Of a stretch of DNA of 64,000 nucleotides, positions 51,675 to 62,761 are shown piece by piece. The notes beneath the pieces were generated by a model. That model ran no database searches. It saw only the letters and a list, made by a program, of their open reading frames with translations, and was not told the origin of the DNA. Position 1 is the first letter of the stretch, and the number at the start of each line of letters is the position of its first letter. Where the stretch lies: assembly GCF_000380025.1 (NCBI RefSeq), contig NZ_KB904185.1:19355-83354 (forward strand), in the 5' to 3' direction. The translations under genes were made by a program, and so were the position numbers. Source of the DNA: Streptococcus entericus DSM 14446 (GTDB taxonomy: Bacteria > Bacillota > Bacilli > Lactobacillales > Streptococcaceae).

Positions 51675-52817
51675 TTATAGCTCTTCCAGGGCATCTTTCA
51701 CCTTGTCAAAGAAACCTTTGCGTTTAGGATGGACATCATCCAAGCCGCTGGCTGCCGCAAAATCTCTGAGCGCAGCTTTCTGACCGTCGTTGAGCTTGGT
51801 TGGGGTCACGATGTTGACGGTCACATGCTGGTCGCCAACTGCACCACTTCTGACATGTGGCGCCCCTTTACCTTTAAGGCGGAAAGTCTTGCCTGTCTGT
51901 GTCCCTGCTGGGATGCTCATCTCAACAGCACCGTGAACTGTTGGCACCTCAACTGTATCACCGAGAGCCGCCTGAACAAAATTGATGTCCATGCTGTAGT
52001 AAATCGTTGTGCCATCGCGTTTGAATTTATCGCTCTGGAGAACGGTGATGATGACATATAAGTCACCGTAAGGACCACCATTGAAACCTGCTTCTCCGCC
52101 ACCTAAATGACGTAGTCTGAGCCCGCTTTCTGCTCCAGCAGGTATTTTCACTGATAGCTTATGTACTTTAGTCTCATGACCTGTACCGTGACAGGTCTGA
52201 CATGGGTCTTTGATCTCCTTGCCTCGTCCGTGACAGACATCACAAGTCATCTGACGACGCATCATGCCAAGCGGTGTTTGCGTATCAACATTGATCACCC
52301 CTTGACCATGACACCGTCCACAGGTCACAGGACTGGTACCTGGCTTGGCCCCTGACCCACTACATGTCCCACAAGTGGATTGACGTTGGTAGCTGATTTC
52401 TTTCTCCGTACCAAAGATAGCTTCTTCAAAGCTGATACGGATTGGATACTGAAGATCATCGCCCTGACGGGGGGCATTGGGATTCCGAGAACCACCGCCA
52501 CCACCGAAAAAGCTAGAGAAGATGTCCTCGAAGCCACCAAAACCGCCGCCAGAGAAGCCATCAAAGCCGCCGAAGCCACCGCCACCAAAACCACCGCCTG
52601 CTCCAGCAGGTCCAAACTGGTCATAGCTGGCCCGTTTTTGCTCGTCACCGAGCGTCTCATAGGCCTCTTGGATGTCCTTGTATTTTTGCTCCGCCCCAGC
52701 TTCCTTGTTGATGTCTGGGTGGTATTTTTTAGATAATTTCCGATAGGCCTTTTTAATCTCGTCTTGCGACGCAGACTTGGAGACGCCTAATCGGTCGTAG
52801 TATTCTGTGTTATTCAT
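51675..52817 (-). CDS. dnaJ: Chaperone DnaJ
   Basis: 380 residues from the ATG at 52817 (GAAAGGT site); the open frame runs 67 codons further upstream but that part is non-homologous leader. J domain with HPD (KKYHPDINK), a Gly/Phe-rich linker, four CxxCxGxG zinc repeats ([32 protein letters not shown]) and the C-terminal substrate domains. Stimulates DnaK ATPase and delivers clients. Separated from dnaK by the SnoaL-like gene and a palindrome-rich spacer. Confidence 0.97.
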   Translation of the reverse strand: MNNTEYYDRLGVSKSASQDEIKKAYRKLSKKYHPDINKEAGAEQKYKDIQEAYETLGDEQKRASYDQFGPAGAGGGFGGGGFGGFDGFSGGGFGGFEDIFSSFFGGGGGSRNPNAPRQGDDLQYPIRISFEEAIFGTEKEISYQRQSTCGTCSGSGAKPGTSPVTCGRCHGQGVINVDTQTPLGMMRRQMTCDVCHGRGKEIKDPCQTCHGTGHETKVHKLSVKIPAGAESGLRLRHLGGGEAGFNGGPYGDLYVIITVLQSDKFKRDGTTIYYSMDINFVQAALGDTVEVPTVHGAVEMSIPAGTQTGKTFRLKGKGAPHVRSGAVGDQHVTVNIVTPTKLNDGQKAALRDFAAASGLDDVHPKRKGFFDKVKDALEEL

Positions 52818-53055
52818 AATTTTACCTTTCGGTTTTTTCTTGATACTTTTCTTAAGTAGCACGGACGCCAGCGATCTCCTTCGGAGTTCCATGGCTAAAT
52901 TCTGAGCCAAAATCTCAGAAGACCGCCGTGAGAATTGCGACAAATCGCTATCCTCACTCTTGCTACGACGAAAAGTATCCGTTAAGAGCTCGCTTCGTTC
53001 GCCATAGCAGAGCAGCAAGTCACATTTAGTTGGAAAGTTTTTCCATTACCCGAAA
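52818..53055. other. Palindrome-rich spacer upstream of dnaJ
   Basis: GC-richer than its surroundings, with ACTTTT/AAAAGT ends (about 52845 and 52972) framing TAGC...GCTA arms and hairpins such as CTCCTTCGGAG (52877-52887). It shares GACCGCCGTGA and GCTCGC-type palindromes with the spacer upstream of dnaK. No gene. Probably a structured leader or a decayed repeat element. Confidence 0.4.
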
Positions 53056-53087
53056 ACCAGAGGCTGGGTGTCAACCTCTGGTTTGTT
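53056..53087 (-). terminator. Terminator of the SnoaL-like gene
   Basis: AAACCAGAGG pairs with CCTCTGGTTT around a ten-base loop, with TTTT after. Confidence 0.65.
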
Positions 53088-53114
53088 GGTAAAGTGCTAA
53101 TCCTATTTATAAAA

Positions 53115-53492
53115 TTAGTACATTGTCCTGCCTGACTTGGTCGGCATGACCTCTTGAATCGAATCCCAGTGTTCTACAATTTTACCCTCTTCAAAACGGA
53201 AGAAATCCATGGTCACATACTCCTTATTCTCAGGAGCCCCCCAAGTTTGATGGGTGTGAAGAGCAACTAAATCACCTTCTCCGATGACTCTAACAAACTC
53301 AATTTCCTTATTTGGACAGTATTGCTTCATTTCTTCAAAATAAGCAATAAATCCCGCTTTGCCATCTTCCACTTTAGGATTGTGTTGGAGATAGTTTTCT
53401 CCAACATACCGTTCCACTGCTTCCCTAGGATTCCCCAGATAGGCTGTTTCATAAAAAGCAACAGCGTTCCTTTTATTATCTACCAGTGACAT
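53115..53492 (-). CDS. SnoaL-like / NTF2-fold protein
   Basis: 125 residues from the ATG at 53492, behind GTAGGAGGA; an upstream start at 53552 has no site. Pattern fits SnoaL-like polyketide-cyclase-type proteins: VERYVGENYLQHNP, GEGDLVALHTHQTW, MDFFRFEEGKIVEHWDSIQ. The NTF2 fold covers small hydrolases, isomerases and binding proteins, so the reaction is unknown. Inserted between dnaK and dnaJ, with its own terminator. Confidence 0.82.
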   Translation of the reverse strand: MSLVDNKRNAVAFYETAYLGNPREAVERYVGENYLQHNPKVEDGKAGFIAYFEEMKQYCPNKEIEFVRVIGEGDLVALHTHQTWGAPENKEYVTMDFFRFEEGKIVEHWDSIQEVMPTKSGRTMY

Positions 53493-53577
53493 AACAATTC
53501 CTCCTACTGATGTAAGTTGTTGAAGGGACGCCGATCTGCGACCTATTTTCATACGAAGTTTAAACGGTCTATATCTT

Positions 53578-55686
<2,109 letters not shown>

Positions 55687-56229
55687 TTAATCTAAGTAGT
55701 TTTCAACCTCTACAATGAATTCAATTTTATCCCAATGCTTTAAGAAATGTTTTAAATTATATAACCAATCGCGACATTCTCTACTCGTATGTATAGATTG
55801 TATGCGTGACTTATTAACCTTTCCATATGCTCCTTTTTTAGAACTACGTATCACAGTACCTTGATTCCAAGACTTAAACTGATTTAATTTACTAATTTCA
55901 AGTCTACTAACGAAATAATGCCTTGTACCATCTTCATCTATTCTAGTTGTCCTAATAGGTAGTGGTTCTCTTTTTATACTTTCTATGAGATATCTAAAGA
56001 AGTTTTTAATAAACCCTATGACAAGTCTCAGAATCGGAAGACAAAGGAACCAAATAACAACAAATAGTATAATTAGTCTAGGTAAAATAAACCAAAATTT
56101 GTCCGATAATTTATCAGCAATATTATTAACACTTGGTGATAGATAACTCTTCAGAAGGCTCCAAATATCATTATACTTGTCAATAAAGACCTCAATAACA
56201 GGATTGAGAATTTCTAAAATTTTCTCCAA
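55687..56229 (-). CDS. Unknown membrane protein inserted between grpE and dnaK
   Basis: 180 residues from a TTG start with GAGGTAGG upstream. One strong membrane segment (about 47-77, FWFILPRLIILFVVIWFLCLPIL), then a basic cytoplasmic part with HTSRECRDWLYNLKHFLKHWDKI. Low-GC codon use differs from the dense, GC-richer heat-shock genes on both sides. grpE and dnaK are usually adjacent, so this looks like an inserted gene. Being downstream of hrcA-grpE it should be heat-inducible. No family recognised. Confidence 0.65.
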   Translation of the reverse strand: MEKILEILNPVIEVFIDKYNDIWSLLKSYLSPSVNNIADKLSDKFWFILPRLIILFVVIWFLCLPILRLVIGFIKNFFRYLIESIKREPLPIRTTRIDEDGTRHYFVSRLEISKLNQFKSWNQGTVIRSSKKGAYGKVNKSRIQSIHTSRECRDWLYNLKHFLKHWDKIEFIVEVENYLD

Positions 56230-56246
56230 AACAAACCTACCTCAGC

Positions 56247-56777
56247 TTAACTATACACCACCACCATAGCTGGTCTAAGCAGGCGTTCATGGAGTTTGTA
56301 GCCTTTTTGGAAGACTTGGGCGATCGTGTCTGCTGGGTTGTCATCCTCAGCTGGCAGGGTTTGAACCGCCATGTGGAGATTTGGATCAAAAGTTGTTGTC
56401 TCAACCTCTTCAACACCTTCTTCTTTCAGAGCTTGGAGGAGACTATCCTGCACCATTTCGATGCCTTTTTTGACGTCGTCCGTCAAGCCTTCAACAGCCA
56501 AGGCACGCTCTAAGTTGTCCAGACTAGGCAAGATTTTTTTTGCCAAGTCCTGCGAACGGTAGCGTTGCAGGGTCTGGCGTTCTTCACTGGCACGGCGCTG
56601 AATGTTTTGCATTTCAGCGTGGGCTCGCAGGTATTTGTTTTCAAACTCTTCTGCTCGCTCCGTGGCAATTTCCAGCTCTGTTTTTTCTGGGCTTTCAGTG
56701 ACTTCTTCGGTTACTTCGATTGATTCGTCGACACCTTCTTCTTCAAGAATGTCGTCTTGTTTCACTTCTTCTGACAT
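56247..56777 (-). CDS. grpE: Nucleotide exchange factor GrpE
   Basis: 176 residues. Acidic N-terminus, long dimer coiled coil ([20 protein letters not shown]), and the conserved C-terminal beta domain ([20 protein letters not shown]). Releases ADP from DnaK. Ten nt downstream of hrcA. Confidence 0.97.
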   Translation of the reverse strand: MSEEVKQDDILEEEGVDESIEVTEEVTESPEKTELEIATERAEEFENKYLRAHAEMQNIQRRASEERQTLQRYRSQDLAKKILPSLDNLERALAVEGLTDDVKKGIEMVQDSLLQALKEEGVEEVETTTFDPNLHMAVQTLPAEDDNPADTIAQVFQKGYKLHERLLRPAMVVVYS

Positions 56778-56787
56778 GCTTCCTCCT

Positions 56788-57822
56788 TTAATGTACTTCG
56801 TAATGATTGCTATTGAGATAGCGGTAATAGTCTTGCAGCTTCATGAAGAGGACTCGACTGATGACATTGATGCGGCTCATCTGCCGATGGTAATCCATGT
56901 CAATCGGTCCAATCAAGCTCATCTGCCCCATGCCCCGATAAGGGACTGGAAAGCGGTGATGAATGACGGTCAGCTCACTCAAGACAGGCTCTCGTGCATC
57001 ACCGACCAAGATAGCGGTCGGCTCCTGCTCTGTCACGGTTGACCGCAGGCTGACCGCCAAGGCTTGTGGGCTATCCAAAAACTGATAGGTCTCTGGACTG
57101 CCGTAGGTCAGCGCAGCCATTTTCCCAGCGACAAAGACAGTGTCTTGGAAAAGAGGCTGAAAAAGATAGTCCATGACATCCAGCACATTATCTGTCGTGG
57201 TGAAATAGCGCTGCACCACTTGAGGAATCTCCGTCCGCAGGCGGTAGTGGATGTCCAAGACCGTTTGCCCGGTGAAACGCTCATCGACCAACTGCTTGAG
57301 GGTCGCTAAATCTCGTGTCAACCAGTTTTTTGGAATGGCAAACTGAACGGTGACAGGCTTAGAAGCATCGAGTGTCAAGACAGCTAAGGCGTCATGGCTA
57401 CTCAGCTGCACCACATCAAACTTGGTCAAGCGTTGCTGGGTCGGCTCCACATCGAGCAAGACAGCCGTGTAGCCTGTCATCTCTGCCAGCACCTGTGCCG
57501 CCCGCTCCAAGATGTCCTCTAGGCGAAAGGCTTCAAAGTCAAAGGCCTTGACCACCTGATAGACATCGGCCTCGTCCATCCACTCTCGATTGAGCGTGTG
57601 GGTTACGAAATACTGAAACCCAGCTCGACTAGGCAGACGACCGCTTGAGGTATGCGCCTTTTCCAGCAAGCCCAACTGCTCAAGTTTTGCCATGTCGTTG
57701 CGAATGGTCGCCGAACTAGATGACAAGACGTCTTTCAAGGCTTTGGAGCCAATCGGCTCATGGTGCTGAGTAAAGAGCTCCACAATCAGATTCAGAATCT
57801 CTGTCTGCCGTTGGGTAATCAT
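56788..57822 (-). CDS. hrcA: Heat-inducible transcription repressor HrcA
   Basis: 344 residues. N-terminal winged HTH ([31 protein letters not shown]) and the HrcA core with [13 protein letters not shown] and the C-terminal [10 protein letters not shown] motif. Binds CIRCE and needs GroEL for activity. Two CIRCE elements in its own promoter give autoregulation of the whole operon. Normal length. Confidence 0.97.
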   Translation of the reverse strand: MITQRQTEILNLIVELFTQHHEPIGSKALKDVLSSSSATIRNDMAKLEQLGLLEKAHTSSGRLPSRAGFQYFVTHTLNREWMDEADVYQVVKAFDFEAFRLEDILERAAQVLAEMTGYTAVLLDVEPTQQRLTKFDVVQLSSHDALAVLTLDASKPVTVQFAIPKNWLTRDLATLKQLVDERFTGQTVLDIHYRLRTEIPQVVQRYFTTTDNVLDVMDYLFQPLFQDTVFVAGKMAALTYGSPETYQFLDSPQALAVSLRSTVTEQEPTAILVGDAREPVLSELTVIHHRFPVPYRGMGQMSLIGPIDMDYHRQMSRINVISRVLFMKLQDYYRYLNSNHYEVH

Positions 57823-57838
57823 AACGAGCTCCTTTCTA

Positions 57839-57865
57839 TTAGCACTCTAAAGTATCGAGTGCTAA
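57839..57865 (-). promoter_or_regulatory. CIRCE operator 1 of the hrcA operon
   Basis: TTAGCACTC-N9-GAGTGCTAA, a perfect match to the HrcA site, between the -10 box and the hrcA start. Confidence 0.95.
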
Positions 57866-57878
57866 ATCTTATACTCCT

Positions 57879-57906
57879 ATTATACACCATCCTCTCTCCT
57901 TGTCAA
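57879..57906 (-). promoter_or_regulatory. hrcA operon promoter
   Basis: TTGACA (57906-57901) and TATAAT (57884-57879), 16 nt apart, lying between the two CIRCE elements. Confidence 0.85.
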
Positions 57907-57913
57907 GAAAAAA

Positions 57914-57940
57914 TTAGCACTCTTTTGCCAAGAGTGCTAA
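57914..57940 (-). promoter_or_regulatory. CIRCE operator 2 of the hrcA operon
   Basis: Second perfect TTAGCACTC-N9-GAGTGCTAA, just upstream of the -35 box. It also overlaps the 3' neighbourhood of the PadR-linked operon. Confidence 0.95.
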
Positions 57941-57948
57941 TTTCAGTC

Positions 57949-58161
57949 TTAAGACCGAGAAGACTTCTTTTGTCTGAAGAATCGCATCACTAAAAGTGAC
58001 ATCAAGACTAGCTGAACCAGAGCCAGAAGATTGACCCCCCAGCCAGATAAGGTAGTGGCTACCAGATTGGTGCGAGGCAGGGTAAAACTCAAAAAAGTTG
58101 CTACATTTAATTGGAACACTGGAAGGACTGTCTCCTGTTTCTGTTTGTTTTTCTGACACAT
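57949..58161 (-). CDS. Small membrane protein downstream of the DUF2812 gene
   Basis: 70 residues from the ATG at 58161, eight bases after GGAGG; its start sits two bases past the DUF2812 stop. A hydrophobic region (about 25-60, NLVATTLSGWGVNLLALVQLVLMSLLVM) is followed by a basic tail RFFRQKKSSRS. Third gene of the padR operon. Function unknown. A competing ORF in another frame (57914-58159) is less convincing because it lacks a membrane pattern and a ribosome site. Confidence 0.55.
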   Translation of the reverse strand: MCQKNKQKQETVLPVFQLNVATFLSFTLPRTNLVATTLSGWGVNLLALVQLVLMSLLVMRFFRQKKSSRS

Positions 58162-58162
58162 C

Positions 58163-58678
58163 TCACATACCTCCATATTTCCTTTTTAATCGGTAGAATC
58201 GATAAGCGACATAGAGAGCGATCGGTACATCTATCAGAGCGACCATCAGCACAAATCCGATTTGCCTAAACCAAAGCCCCAGACCCAATAGGATTATCAC
58301 GGTCATGACTAGAACCAGAAAACGCCTCTTAAAAATCTGACCAATCATGTCCCAGCGACTCATCACGTCGCTGAAAATGTCATCATTTTCCACTTGGCTG
58401 GCAGGTTTTCTAAAAATTTCAAAGCTGTTACAGGTGGTCACAGGTTCCCAGCCGTAGTCTTGATAGAGTTGGTAGTAACTCTCCTGATCTGCTCTGCCAT
58501 TGTCCTTAAAGTCAAGCTGGTAGACCACCTCTTCAGGTGCAGTTGCTTCAAAATGAAAGAGGCAGTCAAAGCTAATCTTGGTCAACTTCCAGCCTTTCCG
58601 GTGCATGGCCGCAAGGTAAGCGGCTTCTTCCTCAAAATCCGTGATAAAAAAGAATTTTAATGCTGTTTTGGTGCTCAT
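58163..58678 (-). CDS. DUF2812 membrane protein
   Basis: 171 residues. Soluble N-terminal part (FFFITDFEEEAAYLAAMHRKGWKLT, LDFKDNGRADQESYYQLYQDYGWEPV) and two membrane helices (about 118-136 and 140-158). DUF2812 proteins are usually encoded right after a PadR regulator, as here (four-base ATGA overlap). Role thought to be membrane-stress or drug-related but not established. Confidence 0.85.
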   Translation of the reverse strand: MSTKTALKFFFITDFEEEAAYLAAMHRKGWKLTKISFDCLFHFEATAPEEVVYQLDFKDNGRADQESYYQLYQDYGWEPVTTCNSFEIFRKPASQVENDDIFSDVMSRWDMIGQIFKRRFLVLVMTVIILLGLGLWFRQIGFVLMVALIDVPIALYVAYRFYRLKRKYGGM

Positions 58679-58992
58679 AGGCTTTCTCCTCTACTGGTTT
58701 TATACAAACGCTCAATCCGAGCGAGTTCAATCGTTAGGACTTCTTTGCCCAAGTCTGTAATCTGATAAAGCTTTCGCTTGTCGACTTCTCTTACAAAACC
58801 AATCAAGCCATCCTTTTCCATCTTGGATAAGGTACCGTACATGGTACCAGGGCTGATGACGACCTGTCCAGCAGTTAGCTCCTTGGTCCGCTGGGTAATC
58901 TCATACCCGTGCCGCTCCTCTTGTAAGGCAAAGAGGATATAGAAGGCTGATTCGGTCATGGGAATGTAGACCCGCTTAATCTTCTCCTGCAT
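58675..58992 (-). CDS. PadR-family transcriptional regulator
   Basis: 105 residues with the winged-helix pattern LTESAFYILFALQEERHGYEI, SPGTMYGTLSKMEKDGLIG and VDKRKLYQITDLGKEVL. Controls its own operon with the DUF2812 and small membrane genes. Two dyads in its promoter are likely operators. Ligand unknown. Confidence 0.92.
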   Translation of the reverse strand: MQEKIKRVYIPMTESAFYILFALQEERHGYEITQRTKELTAGQVVISPGTMYGTLSKMEKDGLIGFVREVDKRKLYQITDLGKEVLTIELARIERLYKTSRGESL

Positions 58993-59008
58993 AGCACTCC
59001 TTTCGTCT

Positions 59009-59066
59009 CTCGATATATCGAGGTTCGTTATACATTGATTATATCGCAGTGCGATAGTCTTGTCAA
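59009..59066 (-). promoter_or_regulatory. PadR promoter with two operator dyads
   Basis: TTGACA (59066-59061), 17-nt spacer, TATAAT (59043-59038). ATCGCAGTGCGAT (59043-59055) lies in the spacer and CTCGATATATCGAG (59009-59022) at the start-site side. Tight autorepression is expected. Confidence 0.75.
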
Positions 59067-59067
59067 G

Positions 59068-59100
59068 AAAAAAGCAATCAGTTTACCTGATTGCTTTTCC
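59068..59100. terminator. Terminator of adhE
   Basis: AAAGCAATCAG pairs with CTGATTGCTTT, with A-run and T-run on either side, 12 nt beyond the adhE stop. Confidence 0.8.
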
Positions 59101-59111
59101 TTTTATTTTTC

Positions 59112-61760
59112 TTATTTCCGACGTCCTGGGCGTTCTGCGTAGCCGTAGTAGGCATCTTCGATGATTTCTTGCATGTGGTCAACCATTGGCAAGCGTGGGT
59201 TAGCTGGTGAACATTGGTCTTCGTAAGCCAGAAGAGCCAATTCACGAGAGTATTTCTTGAGTTCTTTCTCGTCGACACCTTGGTCACGCAGGTTCATCTT
59301 GATACCGACACGCACACCGAGGTCATACACAGCCTTAGCATAAGCCTCAACCGCTTCTTCTGGTGTAGCGCATGGCAAACCAAGCATACGAGCGATTTCT
59401 TGGAATTTCACATCAGCCTTCCAGTAGTTGTACTTCGGCCATGTTGTCGTCTTAGATGGGCGAGTACCATTGTAGCGGATGACGTATGGCAAGAGAATGG
59501 CGTTTGTCCGACCGTGTACAGTGTGGAAGCGTCCGCCAATCTTGTGCGCCATAGAGTGGCTCATACCGAGGAAGGCGTTGGCAAAGGCCATACCAGCCAT
59601 GGTAGAAGCATTGTGCATTTTCTCGCGCGCTTCGCTGTCAAAATCATTGACTGATTTTTCAAGGTATTCAAAGACTAACTTGATGGCTTGAAGAGCGAGA
59701 CCATCTGTGTAGTCGTTAGCAAAGTTTGAGGTATAAGCTTCTGTCGCGTGGGTCAAGACGTCCATACCGGTATCTGCCGCGATAAATCCTGGCACAGTCT
59801 CTACAAGAGCTGGATCCACAATGGCAATAGTTGGTGTCAATGAGTAATCCGCCAATGGGTACTTGCGGTTATTGGCCTTGTCAGACACAACCGCAAATGG
59901 CGTTACTTCTGAACCCGTACCAGATGTGGTTGGGATACCGATGTACTTAGCTTTTGCACCCAATGATGGGAAGCGGAAAGCACGTTTACGGATGTCCATG
60001 AATTTTTGAACCAAATCACGGAAGTCCACTTCTGGTTGCTCGTAGAAGAGCCACATGATTTTCGCAGCGTCCATTGGAGAACCACCACCTAAAGCGATAA
60101 TGGTATCTGGCTCAAAGGCACGCATCACTTCGGCACCACGACGAACAGTGGTGATGTCTGGATCTGGCTCAACATCTGAGAAGACTTGAACCGTCACTTT
60201 GTTAGAACGCAGGTTGAGCTGGTCAATCACACGTTGCACAAACCCTAGTTTTTCGATGGACTTGTCTGTCACAATCATGACACGCTCAAGACCTTCTGCA
60301 GTTTGCAGGTATTGAATAGAATTGCGCTCGAAGTAAATCTTAGAAGGTACTTTGAACCATTGCATGTTGTTTCTCCTTTTTCCGACTTTCTTGATGTTGA
60401 GGAGGTTGACAGCACTCACGTTGTCACCAACTGAGTTGCGACCGTAAGAACCACAACCAAGGGTCAATGATGGAATAAAGGCGTTGTAAACGTCCCCGAT
60501 ACCACCGAAAGTTGATGGAGAGTTCCAGATAACACGCATGGCACGCACACGGGTACCAAATTCTTTGGCAAGAGCTTCGTCTTTAGTATGGATCGCCGCA
60601 GAGTGACCAAGACCATGGAATTCGACCATTTGACGGGCTTTTTCAAGACCATCTTCGGTGTCCTCTGCTTTCAAAACAGCGATAACTGGAGAGAGTTTTT
60701 CACGAGTTAGCGGTTCGTTTTCACCAACTTCAGCACATTCTGCCGCTAAGATGTTGGTACCTTCTGGTACTTTGAAGCCTGCTTGCTCTGCAATCCATGC
60801 TGCTGGTTTACCAACGATGTCCGCATTGAGCTTAGCACCTGCACAGTTTTTGCTGTTGGCTTTCACGCCGAAGCAGAACTCTTCAAGGAGGGCTTTTTCT
60901 TTCTTGTTGACAAAGTAGGTGTGGTAAGATTTGAATTCGTCCACGAAGTCATCGTAGATCTCTTTATCGATAATAACAGCTTGCTCAGACGCACAAACCA
61001 TCCCATTATCAAAGGACTTAGACATCACGATGTCATGTACCGCTTGCTTGATGTCTGCAGATTTTTCTACATAAGCTGGGACGTTACCTGCACCAACACC
61101 GAGCGCTGGTTTACCACATGAGTAGGCTGCACGCACCATGGCGTTACCACCTGTCGCAAGGATGGTTGCGATACCGTCGTGGTTCATCAGAGCTGCTGTT
61201 GCCTCCATAGAAGGCTCAGTAATCCATTGAATACAGTTTTCAGGAGCACCTGCTGCAATCGCTGCATCACGCACGATTTGCGCTGCATGAGCTGATGATT
61301 CTTGAGCTGATGGGTGGAAACCAAAGACGATTGGGTTACGGGTTTTCAGGGCAATCAGAGATTTGAAGATAGTGGTTGAGGTCGGGTTGGTTGTTGGGGT
61401 AACACCGCAGACTACACCAACTGGCTCAGCGATTTGTGTGATACCTGTGATTGGATCATCTGAGATAACTCCAACAGTTTTCACACCACGCATATTGTTG
61501 ACCACGTGCTCACAGGCAAAGAGGTTTTTGGTGGCCTTATCTTCAAAAACACCACGTCCTGTTTCTTCGTAAGCATGCTGTGCCAAGATACCGTGCGCAT
61601 CAAGGGCAGCAACAGATGCTTTTGCCACAATGTAGTCAACCTGTTCTTGGTTCAGTTGACGGAAAGCATCGAGCGCAACAAGACCTTTTTGCACCAACTC
61701 ATCCACGTGAGCTTGAGCTTTAAGTGTTTTGTCTTCTGGTTTAACTGATTTTTCAGCCAT
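59112..61760 (-). CDS. adhE: Bifunctional acetaldehyde-CoA/alcohol dehydrogenase
   Basis: 882 residues from the ATG at 61760, behind GAGGAGG; a longer start at 61808 is rejected. N-terminal CoA-acylating aldehyde dehydrogenase domain (about 1-440) with catalytic Cys in SFDNGMVCASEQ; C-terminal iron alcohol dehydrogenase domain with GGGSPMDAAK and the metal ligands in SMAHKIGGRFHTVHG. Converts acetyl-CoA to ethanol, regenerating NAD+ in fermentation, and forms spirosomes. Upstream Rex boxes and a cre site fit redox and carbon control. Confidence 0.97.
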   Translation of the reverse strand: MAEKSVKPEDKTLKAQAHVDELVQKGLVALDAFRQLNQEQVDYIVAKASVAALDAHGILAQHAYEETGRGVFEDKATKNLFACEHVVNNMRGVKTVGVISDDPITGITQIAEPVGVVCGVTPTTNPTSTTIFKSLIALKTRNPIVFGFHPSAQESSAHAAQIVRDAAIAAGAPENCIQWITEPSMEATAALMNHDGIATILATGGNAMVRAAYSCGKPALGVGAGNVPAYVEKSADIKQAVHDIVMSKSFDNGMVCASEQAVIIDKEIYDDFVDEFKSYHTYFVNKKEKALLEEFCFGVKANSKNCAGAKLNADIVGKPAAWIAEQAGFKVPEGTNILAAECAEVGENEPLTREKLSPVIAVLKAEDTEDGLEKARQMVEFHGLGHSAAIHTKDEALAKEFGTRVRAMRVIWNSPSTFGGIGDVYNAFIPSLTLGCGSYGRNSVGDNVSAVNLLNIKKVGKRRNNMQWFKVPSKIYFERNSIQYLQTAEGLERVMIVTDKSIEKLGFVQRVIDQLNLRSNKVTVQVFSDVEPDPDITTVRRGAEVMRAFEPDTIIALGGGSPMDAAKIMWLFYEQPEVDFRDLVQKFMDIRKRAFRFPSLGAKAKYIGIPTTSGTGSEVTPFAVVSDKANNRKYPLADYSLTPTIAIVDPALVETVPGFIAADTGMDVLTHATEAYTSNFANDYTDGLALQAIKLVFEYLEKSVNDFDSEAREKMHNASTMAGMAFANAFLGMSHSMAHKIGGRFHTVHGRTNAILLPYVIRYNGTRPSKTTTWPKYNYWKADVKFQEIARMLGLPCATPEEAVEAYAKAVYDLGVRVGIKMNLRDQGVDEKELKKYSRELALLAYEDQCSPANPRLPMVDHMQEIIEDAYYGYAERPGRRK

Positions 61761-61792
61761 GGGTTTTCCTCCTCTGTTTAACAAGATTTTTC

Positions 61793-61810
61793 TTGTTAAT
61801 TTTTTCACAT
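61793..61810 (-). promoter_or_regulatory. Rex-like box 1 at adhE
   Basis: TTGTTAATTTTTTCACAT fits the TTGTTAAN4-6TTCACA Rex pattern with one or two mismatches. It lies between the promoter and the start codon, where bound Rex would block transcription at low NADH. Confidence 0.55.
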
Positions 61811-61825
61811 TTGTTTTACATGTTC

Positions 61826-61854
61826 ATTATACAACTTTCCCATTCATTTGTAAA
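61826..61854 (-). promoter_or_regulatory. adhE promoter
   Basis: TTTACA and TATAAT (61831-61826) on the minus strand, 17 nt apart. Confidence 0.65.
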
Positions 61855-61861
61855 CCCCTTT

Positions 61862-61879
61862 TTGTGATTTTTTTAACAA
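61862..61879 (-). promoter_or_regulatory. Rex-like box 2 at adhE
   Basis: TTGTGATTTTTTTAACAA, a good 18-bp Rex site, just upstream of the -35 box. Confidence 0.6.
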
Positions 61880-61905
61880 AAGTTAACAGGTTTTTTATTT
61901 TAAAC

Positions 61906-61920
61906 AAGAAAACGCTTACT
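61906..61920 (-). promoter_or_regulatory. Candidate CcpA cre site at adhE
   Basis: AAGAAAACGCTTACT matches the cre consensus with about two mismatches, upstream of the promoter. Confidence 0.45.
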
Positions 61921-62055
61921 GGTATAGTTTACACCGTTCCTTTAAAAAAATCAAGTTTTTATATCAAGTCAATAAATTATCTAATCATTACTACCCAGTT
62001 TTTGAATGTTCTCAAGCAACTCCTGCCTAGCAAACTCTTATTCTCCGAAGCACAG

Positions 62056-62117
62056 AAAAAACGATAAGGATTTCCCTGTTGCTGGACAGGTTTAATCCTT
62101 ATCGTTACTTTTTTTAA
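62056..62117. terminator. Strong bidirectional terminator
   Basis: AACGATAAGGATT pairs with AATCCTTATCGTT, with an inner CCTGTTGCTGGACAGG helix, flanked by A-run and T-run. It closes no recognised gene. It lies between adhE and the right-edge gene, 650 nt from the latter. Confidence 0.7.
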
Positions 62118-62761
62118 GGTTTAAAGCTCGTAAGACCAAGGCTATAGTGGGTGAATCCATCTTAGGAATTATGGACTGCACACCTAAAATTAGGTCAAAA
62201 AAATAACTTTGGTGTACTTTTTATGGTTTCTAGCCATAAACATAAAATAAGAGAGGATAAAATTTATCCTCTCTCAGGCTTAGGTGCAATCAGTCTAATA
62301 CAGTTAATAAAGAGCTTAATTTCCTAGTAACCATCATTCAAATCAGTTGACATTATCACTAAAATTTTATGTCATCTACTTCTTGACCAGGTCATCAAGG
62401 AGTGGTAGAACTGCTATTTTCAAATTTTTTATCACAATTTCTTTATTTTGTCTGCTAAGCCTATAAATCTAATCGTTTTTTGATTCCCTCTAGGATATTA
62501 TGCTTATTTATGCCTTACGGTGTAGAACAAAAATTTAAAAGATAGATTAGTTACTTAGTTTACTTTATTGAAGTTTCGCTGTTGTGATAACTCGAAGCGA
62601 TTGTAGCCTTCTAAAATTTCCCGTCATTACTCTTTTTTATGACAAATTTTCTGTTTGGAAAATTAGTTATGAACTGAGAAGTAAAGATCAAAAGCAGGAT
62701 GAAGAGAGCAGCGACCAAGTTTCATCTGAGTTAAGACTGTGATAAATCGCAATAAAATGAA
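62118..62761. other. Long AT-rich stretch without genes
   Basis: No credible ORF. It holds a possible IS3-type end (TGGACTGCACACCTAAA at about 62173, facing TTTGGTGTAC at about 62210) and an exact inverted repeat, AGAGAGGATAAA with TTTATCCTCTCT (62250-62274). The rest shows only AT-rich, decayed-looking sequence, probably the remains of an insertion sequence. Confidence 0.35.

Noticed and set aside
52818..53018. 67-residue N-terminal extension of DnaJ
   Set aside because: Not homologous to DnaJ; the ATG at 52817 has a ribosome site and starts the J domain.
57914..58159. 81-residue minus-strand ORF overlapping the small membrane gene
   Set aside because: Composition is not protein-like, it overlaps a CIRCE element, and the alternative frame has a ribosome site and membrane helix.
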